A stretch of 64,000 bases of DNA from Phoronis australis (Eukaryota; Phoronida; Phoronidae). The DNA is taken from positions 196,054 through 260,053 of the forward strand of contig NMRA01000015.1 in NCBI GenBank assembly GCA_002633005.1. The letters run 5' to 3'. Made by a program: the position numbers and the translations under genes. Below are positions 1-10,400 of the stretch, piece after piece. A model generated the notes under the pieces. The model did no database searches. It was given only the letters and a program-made list of their open reading frames with translations, and was not told where the DNA came from. Position 1 is the stretch's first letter. The number at the start of each line of letters is the position of its first letter.

Positions 1-170
1 ATCCTGTAGCCCTTCATGTCATTAGTATTTACCCATCATAGAGCCCTTCATGTCATTAGTATTCACCCATCCTGTAACCCTTCATGTCATCAGTATTCAC
101 CCATCCTGGAGCCCTTCATGTCATTAGTATTCACCCATCCTGGAGCCCTTCATGTCAATAATATTTACAT
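1..170. repeat. 34-bp minisatellite, about five copies
   Basis: Five head-to-tail copies of a 34-bp unit built around CCCTTCATGTCATTAGTATT, followed by CACCCATCCTGGAG. The copies differ at only a few positions and the array is cut by the window start. The open frame across it has a repeated, low-complexity product and is not a gene. Confidence 0.9.
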
Positions 171-719
171 CTGTGGCTATCAAGCCATGCGCTTGTAATT
201 TGGAAAAATAAGATGAGCTTGTATAGAAATGAGTGCAAGTCCATGTACTTTGTATGAAACAAACATGTGTGCATAAGCCTAGGACCTACAAGATGAATAA
301 CATTTTGTGTAAAATGTGTTAATAAATAACATGTTGATCTGTTGTCTGAGGCATGTCAGTGACAGGGGACAAATTACAGAAGAGATCAGTTTGATTAGAC
401 ATGCTAATTTTATTTTTGAAGAAAAATTTACAATAAAAGAGGCTATGACAGTGCTCGACGCTTAGCTTGAGAATAATTTGCATTTGAAAAAACCCGAGGT
501 CGCCAAACGAAATCTGTGGTCGCCAAAACTTACATCCAAATTATCGACTAAAAAACATTGGAGGCGTATTTCACCGATTTGGCCCGATTTTTACAGATGT
601 TATATAGCGTGTTTGATGTTTGCTTACTCTGTGTGTTTTTTTTTGCTGCAGAATTTTAATTAAGTAGAACAGAATTTTAAGGAACTGGAACTGTTTTTCA
701 ATAGCCTAAAACCACACAC

Positions 720-1090
720 AAGTCTTGTGTCGTATACTAATGAATGACTTGGGGTACAAGTCTTGTGAGTAACTTCGTGTACAAATCTTGTGTCGTATAC
801 TAAAAAATAACTTGGTGTACAAGACTTGTGTCCAATACAAATGAGTAACTTGATGTACAAGTCTTGCATCGTATACCAATGAGTGACTTGGTGTACAAGT
901 CTTGCATCGTATACTAATGAGTGACTTGGTGTACAAGTCCTGCATCGTATACTAATGAGTAATTTGGTGTACATGTCTTGTGTCTTATAATAATAAGTAA
1001 CTTCAATTTGGTGCACAAGTCTTGTGTCGTATGCTAATGATTAACTTGATGTACAAGACTTGTATTGTATTATAATAAGTGACTTGGTGC
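720..1090. repeat. ~38-bp minisatellite, about nine copies
   Basis: Tandem copies of a ~38-bp unit containing GTGTACAAGTCTTGCATCGT then ATACTAATGAGTGACTTG, with small indels. Two long minus-strand open frames here are artefacts of the repeat period. If the exon at 1287-1397 belongs to a gene reading leftwards, this array lies in its next intron. Confidence 0.9.
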
Positions 1091-1286
1091 TCACTAGGTG
1101 GTGCTGAGGAAAGGTATCTCTTTCAATAGATTTACTACAGCCAGTAAGAATGGAAACAGTTCATCAGCCTGACAGTGGATCTCATGTGATTACCTGAATG
1201 CATAGCAGGCATCCCTACAAGTATGACCCTTGTCACACTAGCACCACCTAGTGAGTGTTGAGTTCTCCAATGTTATACTCAGTTAC

Positions 1287-1397
1287 CTGCATATGAGCTC
1301 TCATCTCTGTCTCTGTCAGGCCGGGCTGACCACATATCTCACAAGTGTACAAGAGCGTAATGCCTTCAGCCATGGCGTAAAATGCAAGGATAACTCC
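1287..1397 (-). CDS. Candidate exon with N-terminal Cys2-His zinc-finger motif (ZUP1-like?)
   Basis: The minus strand carries a possible acceptor (TTGTTCTAG before GGAGTT), an ATG at 1373 and a strong donor (CAG/GTAACT) at 1286. The short product starts MAEGITLLYT, then CEICGQPG and TEMRAHMQ. A CxxC followed about fifteen residues later by a His is the start of a C2H2 or UBZ-like finger. Its place at the extreme N-terminus resembles the first finger of the ubiquitin peptidase ZUP1, but other small zinc-finger proteins would fit as well. The rest of the gene would lie beyond the left edge of the window. The motif and splice signals are seen; the family is a guess. Confidence 0.35.
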
Positions 1398-1442
1398 CTA
1401 GAACAAATGATACAGTATTAGTTTATTGTAACACAACACAGC

Positions 1443-1496
1443 ACTATTGTGTGCGTGTGTAGGTGTGTATGTGTGCGTGCGTGCGTGTGCATGCAT
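1443..1496. repeat. GT/GC-rich microsatellite
   Basis: A degenerate run of GTGT/GTGC dinucleotides. It has no coding content. Confidence 0.8.
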
Positions 1497-2283
1497 TACA
1501 CATGAATTACAACCAAAACCAAAATTCCATGCAGGCTAATTACACTCTCCATGCCCAAATTGGTTGTAAATCAGAATAGTTGATTTCTGGGTTTGGGGTG
1601 CATGCCGTGAATAATAAGCTTATACGAAAGTCACGCACTTCTAAAGATATCCGTGACTTTTCACTGCTCGTCCTTCTCAGCGGCTTTTACCATGATCAAA
1701 GAGAGCGTGGTACCACAGTTGGACTGTTGCGATGACCGCATTGTCCGGTGCGCATTGTTCAGTTTGAGCAAGACCCAATTAAGTGCAATTACCCGACCAT
1801 AAACTGTAGTTAACATCTTTGCCTGAACTTACTGGCAAATTTTCAAAATGCATTAACCATGCAACGGTTTTCGTTAAAATCATATAGCACAGCGGTATTC
1901 AGGTGGAAAAAACAACCAGGTCTGGTTTTTGATTTTTAAAAATCGCCGAACTATTAAGCTAAAAACTGCGAACATTGGATATGATTGAAGATAAACGACT
2001 GTGTGTATTGATATACTCGGTGGATTTACAAACGCTGATCAGAGTTAACAATATCACGTGGATTATTCTTTTAATATACAACTAAGCTACACTGAATCAT
2101 CTATAAACAACACACAGTGACGAAATTAGGTGACTCTAAAAACATCGCTTATGGCCCAGTGCATGCCGAACTACTTTACTAGAACTAATGGCACGCGCAG
2201 TTTTGTTGGCTATGACGTGTTTGGTGTAGTTGTGATCTGGAAAATTCAGGGATGGGTTAAGAAAAAAATATGACATAAAATTA

Positions 2284-3858
2284 GTGCTCTACTGTTATTC
2301 TACTGTTAAACTTGTGGAGCGATCTTCTGCGTCGACTTTCGGCGCCATAAAATATTGCATAACCTATTGGCCAGTTTCTTTTTTCGCAGATTCTTCAATC
2401 AACAATTGTTCTTTCACGAGGATGCGTACACATCATAACAAATTATCGGAACTGGTTTCACTTCATTTTAAGTTTTCAGAACTTTGATACCGAAAATCCG
2501 AATTTAAAAAGAAATTATGCTCCTGCCAATTATGGTATTATCACCTCCTGAGAGATGTCGCAAAAAATTAGGAAATGCCGCATGCGAATGCCACGAGCAT
2601 ACTGTTTTCAAAACGACGACATAACTTTTCTTTGTTAGAAAAAGCAGAGGATTAAGCAACAAAATGACGTTTATTAGATTGTTTTCCACTTAAACGGATG
2701 TAGCGGGCAAGGTGAGTGACGTTTGATGCCCAGATTTTGCTAGCCAGCCAGCTAGCTGTATGAAAACTATTGTCAAAATACAGCTAGGTACCACTGAGTG
2801 TTTTTCTTCCGTGGACTCCGAAATTGCACACAGCCAGGTTAGTTCTGCTCGTCACCTCGCCATGAACCCTGTATCAACATGTAGAGCTGAAGAATGGACG
2901 GGATGCATGCAAAATCTGAGAGTCAACCAACACTCACCTTGCCCGTTACAACTGTTTAAGTGAAAAACAATGCAACAACCGTCATTTTCTGGCGTAATCC
3001 TCCGCTTTTTCTAGCACAGAAAAATTTTGTTGTCGTTTTGAAGACAATACGCTCGTGACACGCGCACGCACCATTTCCTAGATTTTTGCAATATCTCTCG
3101 GAAGATGACGATAGCTTGACAGCAGCAAAATTTCTTCTGAAATTCGGTTTTTCAGTATCAAAATTCTAAAAACTTGTAACTAAATGAAACCAGTTTCGAT
3201 AATTTGTTGTGATATCTACGCAACCTCATGAAAGAAGAACAGTTGATTGAAGAATCGGCGAAACAAGAAACTGGCCAATAGGTGATGCAATACTTCATGG
3301 CGCCGAAAGCTGTCACTAAAGATCGCTCCACAAATTTAGCAGCAGAATAACAGTAGAACGCCATTTTTTTCCAACAACGATAAATAATTTAATTTACTCA
3401 AGGAAGACTGTACTTTTTAATGACACCAATTTTGTGTCAGATTTTATCTTGCCACTTTTTTACCCACATCGGCGCAAAGCTGTATATTTAGTGTACAGCT
3501 TTGACTTTGTACCAAGCCTAAGATTTTGCATGTACCACGTTCGGTCTTTAGCTCTATGTAGTAATAGCCGAGATTACCCGACCCGGGGATCGAACCAGCG
3601 ACCCCCATAAAACCGGCAAGCGTGCTAACCATTCAGCTAATAGGCAATTGCCCGTTAGCGAGTAGCTAACAGAGGCTCATATAATTCACCGTAAGCACAT
3701 CTACAACATCTACATGATCACACAGGTTTCACAGCGAGTTGACGATCAGAACTACCCTGGTTGTGTGCAATTTCGGGGTTTATGGAAGAAAAATACACAG
3801 TGGTAGGCTACCTAGCTGTATTTTGACGATAGTCTTCATACAGCCAGCTCAGTCAAGG
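2284..3858. repeat. Two interleaved inverted repeats (foldback-type DNA)
   Basis: Arm A (about 2284-2705) is repeated in inverted orientation at about 2930-3365. Both arms translate to related sequences in opposite strands, sharing for example ITYWPVS and FADSSIN. A second arm B (about 2742-2890, starting GCCAGCCAGCTAGCTGTATG) is inverted at about 3700-3858. The order is A, B, A', relic tRNA, B'. The arms are diverged by roughly 15-25% by eye, so the structure is old. It probably records nested or rearranged MITE-like elements; no transposase frame was found. It lies between the exon at 1.3 kb and SIGMAR1. Confidence 0.75.
3565..3650 (-). repeat. tRNA-derived SINE/tRNA relic
   Basis: The minus strand reads a Pol III A box (TAGCTGAATGGTTAGC) and, about 25 bases on, a B box (GGTTCGATCCC). 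The acceptor and anticodon stems do not pair as in a functional tRNA. A short tRNA-derived SINE or decayed tRNA is the best reading. Confidence 0.6.
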
Positions 3859-4334
3859 CTGCTCAATGCTGGCTGGCTGCGGCACACCAAGCTGACTGAA
3901 ATTGAAGAGGTGTCATAATTAAAGAGTTACACAGATACACAAAACAGAATGCTTAACACGAAATCATAAATGAAGAAAATATTAGCATACCAGAAAGTAT
4001 ATCCCTTTCTAGATCTTTTACTTTCGTTCTTGAATCTTGGACAGGGGTTTCCCACTTCCTCAGGCAAATCTTGACGAGTGGCAAATTTTACGACACACAC
4101 TTGTACAATGTTGCGAAACAAATTTAGATTTTGAATATTTGAATGTCCCAAGGGGTTTAATGAATTATATGGGGATGATATTTGTTACCAATAAATAACT
4201 TTGAAGTTTTTATTGACCTTTTTGAATTGCATTTCCCGGGAATTTCCGTTTACGACAATGATTGGTTATACTCTCTAGGAAAGAAGTTTTAAAAGCAAGT
4301 CTACCGGCTTTAAAAAACCTGTGGGAAAAGCAGA

Positions 4335-4467
4335 ATGGGTTTTCGTACAGTTATGTGGATATTCATTTACATTGCTGCTATTATATATGGAATTAACTAC
4401 TGGTTACTACACAAAAGTTATCTCATCGACGTTAATGATGTTATTCAACTAGGAAACCAATACGCTG
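4335..4467 (+). CDS. SIGMAR1: SIGMAR1 exon 1: N-terminal membrane segment
   Basis: Starts at ATG 4335 and ends at G/GTAAAA in phase 1. It encodes about 44 residues: [19 protein letters not shown] forms the transmembrane helix, and the end NQYAG aligns with the RQYAG motif of vertebrate sigma-1 receptors. A second copy lies at 5699-5831. A CCAAT motif in reverse orientation (GATTGGTTA, about 4260-4268) lies some 70 bases upstream and may belong to the promoter. Confidence 0.93.
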
Positions 4468-7400
4468 GTAAAACTTTCTGTGGCTGCTTCTGCCATTGCT
4501 GTTGTGATGCAAGTGACTTCCTGTTTTGGCGCAGAGTCCTAAATTGCTTGCCATATATGGTTATTGCCCCTTGGCCAATTGGAGACTCGACTCTCACGCT
4601 TACGGCTAGACAGTGTCCACCATCCTACTGGCACGTAGAACGGTGGAGCTTTTGCGCTTCATACGCCAGAAGCTTTTCGGCGCATTATGCCTTGCACTGA
4701 CTAAAACATCAAAGCCAAATTGTTATAAATACCTTTTGCTCACAAAGGGACACCTTAGGAGGCCATTGATGTATGTAATTCCTTCCAACTCGAACAAATA
4801 CTCGCATTATCAAACTTTTTCTTTGAGCAGTCCTCGTTCAGTTCCCAAAATTGGTAACTCGCTGTTTTTAAAACTGTGCGCCAGGTGGTGTAACGTCATA
4901 TCATCTGGCGCACGCAGTGTTAAAAATGGTGAGTTACCGTATTTGGGAACTGAACGAGGGACTGCTCGAAGAAAAAGTTTGACAATGGGAGTATTTGTTC
5001 GAGTTGGAAGGAATTAAATACATCGATGGCCTTCTATGGTGTCCCTCTATGCGTAAAATACATTTATAACAACGTAGTATTGATATTTTAGTCAGTGCGA
5101 GTTGTAATTCGCCGAAAAGCTTCCACTGTATGAAGCGCCTATAGGAGCTGGTCACTGTCTAACTTGCGGCTAGACACATGGGCCGCACAGCACTGAAAAA
5201 AGTGGGTGCTATAGCTGCCCCAGCTCCCTATGCATGGCTCGACGCTATTAAAATCGCCAGGTCGCATTTTGCGACCTAGCCAAAATCCCAGGTCGCATTT
5301 TCAAAATCCAGCTCGCATTCGTAAATGCCAGATCGCAAAATTTCCCGCCATTTTTACGCGCCAAAATGGATTTTTTAGATCATCGAGANGTTCTTGAATC
5401 TTGGACAGGGGTTTCCCACTTCCTCAGGCAAATCTTGACGAGTGGCAAATTTTACGACACACACTTATACAATGTTGCGAAACAAATTTAGATTTTGAAT
5501 ATTTGAATGTCCCAAGGGGTTTAATGAATTGTATGGGGATGATATTTGTTACCAATAAATAACTTTGAAGTTTTTATTGACCTTTTTGAATTGCATTTCC
5601 CGGGAATTTCCGTTTACGACAATGATTGGTTACACTCTCTAGGAAAGAAGTTTTAAAAGCAAGTCTACCGGCTTTAAAAAACCTGTGGGAAAAGCAGAAT
5701 GGGTTTTCGTACAGTTATGTGGATATTCATTTACATTGCTGCTATTATATATGGCATTAACTACTGGTTACTACACAAAAGTTATCTCATCGACGTTAAT
5801 GATGTTATTCAACTAGGAAACCAATACGCTGGTAAAACTTTCTGTGGCTGCTTCTGCCATTGGTTGTGATGCAAGTGACTTCCTGTTTAGCGCAGAGTCG
5901 CGTAACGCCACTCTAAATTGCTTGCCATATATGGTTATTGCCCCTTGGCCAATTGGAGACTCGACTCTCACGCTTACTGCTAGACAGTGTCCACCATCCT
6001 ACTGGCACGTAGGACGGTGGAGCTTTTGCGCTTCATACGCCGGAAGCTTTTCGGCGCATTATGCCTTGCACTGACTAAAACATCAAAGCCAAATTGTTAT
6101 AAATAACTTTTGCTCACAAAGGGACACCTTAGGAGGCCATTGATGTATGTAATTCCTTCCAACTCGAACAAATACTTGCATTATCAAACTTTTTCTTTGA
6201 GCAGTCCTCGTTCAGCTCCCAAAATTGGTAACTCGCTGTTTTTAATACTGTGCGCCAGGTGGTATAACGTCATATCATTTGGCGCACACAGTGTTAAAAA
6301 TGGTGAGTTACCGTATTTGGGAACTGAACGAGGGACTGCTCGAAGAAAAAGTTTGACAATGGGAGTATTTGTTCGAGTTGGAAGGAATTAAATACATCGA
6401 TGGCCTTCTATGGTGTCCCTCTATGCGTAAAATGCATTTATAACAACGTAGTATTGATATTTTAGTCAGTGCAAGTTGTAATTCGCCGAAAAGCTTCCAC
6501 TGTATGAAGCGCCTATAGGAGCTGGTCACTGTCTAACTTGCGGCTAGACACATGGGCGGCACAGCACTGAAAAAAGTGGGTGCTATAGCTGCCCCAGCTC
6601 CCTATGCATGGCTCGACGCTATTAAAATCGCCAGGTCGCATTTTGCGACCTAACCAAAATCCCAGGTCGCATTTTCAAAATCCAGCTCGCATTCGTAAAT
6701 GCCAGATCGCAAAATTTCCCGCCATTTTTACGTGCCAAAATGGATTTTTTAGATCATCGAGAAAATGTTTAGATTATGCTCTTACCTGCAGCGTTAAATA
6801 CTCACAAATTTCGGATCTCAAAATTAACTTCATTCATGCAGGTACGGCCTTTACTGTTCTTCACGACTGCCATTGAAAGACTCTAGAGCGCAAGGCAAGT
6901 TGCCGACGTGAAAGTTGAATCAGTGCTCTCTAACTGACTTGTGCATTCAAGTAGCTAAATTTGCGATGTGAAAAGGGAGAAAATGCCCGTTGAAAAAGTA
7001 TCCGGGATTTTGTTAGATCTGGCCTGCTACTGGCTGTCATCAAAGTCGTCAAGGATTCAGATTAACTTGGGTAATGGCGAGTTTGCTCCTCAATACCTTC
7101 CAAGTACGGGAAAGTCAGTCATAAAACGACACACATGTCACTAGTGTTAACTTTCTTTCCGAGGTATATAACAAAGCCGGGATTTGGTTTTTACATAATG
7201 TTAAAAGACGTTTTTGATGTTGTGCAAAATGAAAGTGACACGTCATATAAGCTGCGTGTCAATTTTAAACCACACGCGGTCATTTGTAGTGCGCTATGAT
7301 GTGCGCTAGCTTGAACTGTGGACGCTTAATTGGAAATTCTTAAAATTTAAGGGGGGACTTTTAATAGATCAGTGAGCGGTAGGGAGTAGGCTTGTGCGTG

Positions 7401-10400
7401 AGCATAGTCGTTAACCTCAGTGTTTGTGGTAATAAGATATTAAAACGCTGCAATGGTAAGAAACGTTATAATAATAGGATTTTGCGAGGCAAACTCCATC
7501 TAGTAGGAGTGACTTTCTGGATATCGTTACCACCTACTGTACATTGTACCCTTTTTAGCCACCCAGAATGATTTTATTTTTAACTGCCCACTTCAGCCGG
7601 AACAAGGTTGTTTCTATAGGAGTCTGAACATTTTATGGCGAGGGTGGTTCGGGGAGCGAAAATTTGCCGGGGTGGGGGGGGGAGTGTATAAAAAGAAGAA
7701 TGGAAAGTTCGCTAACTTGAACCACAATTTCGTATCTAGTGCCAGGTTAGTTGCAATAGCTGGCTACGGGCATAGAATACAGGGTTTACAGAACATCGAC
7801 CTCGGGAAACATCGGAACAGGAAAACATCAGTTCTGGGTTATATTGATCCCGGGACATTGGGTCTTTTATAACCGCTGGGAATCTGAGTTCATTTTCAAA
7901 TAAACCAGAGCCAAGCCGGTATACTCTTTTATTTAGGACTGTCGCTGTTCTTTGAAGTGGTGCGCACGCGTGAGTTCACGCACTTGAATCGCTGGAGTAG
8001 GCCTACAGTTTACGTTGGCAACAACGTGTGAAAAACAAATCATATTTCGTGCACGCAGCCCCAGAAACAAGTAAAGGGTTTGAGAATTTCTTGGCAACTG
8101 AAAGTAAAGGCGTGACCGTCGTTTGGCGATTAATAAGATTGTCATTTTCACTTTGGCTGTCTTAATACGATAAAAAGGAGAAGCACATCTCAGTCTAAGT
8201 CACGATTGTCTGCCGGGACCGCTTGCGCACTAACGGTGCCGCAGTGCGATATCAGGGATATTGTCGTGGATGTTTGGTACATGTAATAAGGACATCTTAC
8301 GTGAAAAATAAACATTTTTGTCCACCACTAAGTTTGGTAAGTTGATCGCTTAAGAATTAGTAGAANNNNNNNNNNNNNNNNNNNNNNNNNNNNNNNNNNN
8401 NNNNCGAATCCGGGAATTTACAAAAGTGGCCGAAAGTGTTAGCCAATGAAACGCATCAAAGATCGATTGTGCATATCCCATGTTCACGCGACTTGCTTAC
8501 AAGTCATCGGGAGGACTGTTCTCGGTTAGTGTTCTTTTGAACTTGGATTTGGCAACAACCAAATAACGGTCGGATTAACAATAGCTGCTTTGTATTTGCC
8601 TTGTATCTGTTGAGAAGTGTAAAAACTCAGCTCGCATTCGTTGGACATTCCAGGTCGCATTTTGCGACTTGATACGAGCTGACAAAAATCTCAGCTCGCG
8701 TTTCCAAATTTCAGGTCGCAAATGCGACCTGCAGCTCGTTATGTCGAGCCCTGCTATGGTGCGCCGCCCATGAGACAGTGCCACTGTCGTACTTAGCAGT
8801 AGACAGTCAGTGACCACCGTCTCTAGTTGGCTCAGTAGAGATGGTGTAGCTCCTATATAGGCTCTTCATACGCCGCAAGCTTTTCAGTGAATTATGTCTC
8901 ACACCGACTAAAACATCAAAGTCACGTTGTTATAAATACCTTATGCGCATAGAGGATGCCGTCGATGTCTTTAATTCCTTCCAACTCGAACAAATGCCCC
9001 CATTACCAAACTTTTTCTTTGAGCAGTTGGTCATACCACCTGTCACGCGCGTGTTGAAAATGGCCAGTTACCGATTTTGAGAAGTGAACGCAGGACTGTT
9101 CGAAAAAAAGTTTGATAATGGGAGTATTTGTTTGAGTTAGAAGGAATTAAAGACATCGACAGACTCCTAAGGTGTCCTCTATGCACATAAGGTGTTTATA
9201 ACAACGTGACTTTGATGTCTTAGTTGGTATAAGGCATAATTCGCTGAAAAGCTTCTGGCATATGAAGAACCTATAGGAGCCACACGGTCTCTACTGAGCC
9301 AGCTAGAGACGGTGGTCACTGTCTATACATAGCAGCAGAGATGGTGATGCTCCCATATAGGGCCTTCAAACTCCGGAAGTTTTTGGCGAATTATGCCTCA
9401 CACTGATTAAACCATCATTGATCAAAGTCACATTTACCTTTTGTGCAAAGAGGGACACTTCAGGAGGCTGCCGGTGTCTTTAATTCCTTCCAACTTGAAC
9501 AAATGCCCTGATAATTGTCTCAAACTTTTTTCAGCAGTCTTTCATCCATTTTTACACTGCTCGTGCCAGGCGATATGATGCCTCTCTGAATTGGTTGCCA
9601 AGTGGCAAATGCTTATTGGCTGAATGGTTTGGATGCTCGACTTTCCATAAATGTCAGAATGTTTAGTTGTACCCAACTAATCTCAACTTATCTCAACTTA
9701 TCCTGTCATCACCACTGATGCAAGCCTGTTGCTGACATCATGTTTGTTATCAAACTGCCCCTGCAGGTGGCGCAGCAATTAGTGGGAATAGTTAAATTAG
9801 TTGAAATGCGTGATTGGTGTCTCTAACATTGAGCTTGTGAATGACATCATGTAAGTTAGCTCCCTGTCCACAGGTGACGCACTGATTAGTAGGAATAGTT
9901 GAATTGGTTGAATCCAACTAATCCCAAGTCAGCTCAACCTATTCAGCACTGAGCTATTCAACTAATTCAACTAATTCAACCAATTGTAGCACCATCTGAA
10001 GTATAACTGGCAATGTGAGACAGAAAGACCCGAGTCACTGACTTGCCTGCAGGTGGCGCAACACTTAGTGGGAATAGTTGAATTAGTTGAAATGCATGTT
10101 CTGTGTCTGTTAAGTTGAGAGCCTTTTGCTGATGCCATGATTGTTATCAGTCTGTTCCTGTAGGGGGCGCAGCGATTAGTGGGAATAGTTGAATTAGATG
10201 GAATATTTGTTCTGTGTCTCTCACTTTGTGAGCCTGGGGGTGAGCCTTTTGTTGGCGTCATGTATTTTTTCAATCTGCCTGTAGGTGGCGTAGCGATTAG
10301 TGGGAATAGTTGAATTAGTTGAAATGCCTGTTCTGTGTCTCTCAATTTGTCAACCTTTTGCTGATGTCATGATTGTTATCCTGTTCTGTGTCTCTCAAGT

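Larger units (their letters stand above)
4026..5388. other. Left copy of an N-joined tandem duplication (1.36 kb)
   Basis: This block, containing SIGMAR1 exon 1 and a hairpin MITE, is repeated almost base for base at 5390-6762. The single N at 5389 marks the junction. Differences are scattered substitutions and small indels, one of them synonymous in exon 1. Abrupt duplication at an N with allele-like divergence points to two haplotypes placed side by side by the assembler. Confidence 0.8.
5390..6762. other. Right copy of the N-joined duplication
   Basis: Near-identical to 4026-5388 and continuous with the sequence to its right. Either copy may be the true allele in this chromosome context. 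Confidence 0.8.

Noticed and set aside
4335-4700. 121-codon reading of SIGMAR1 exon 1 into the intron
   Set aside because: The family alignment stops at QYAG, a GTAAAA donor follows, and the remaining frame is hairpin MITE sequence.
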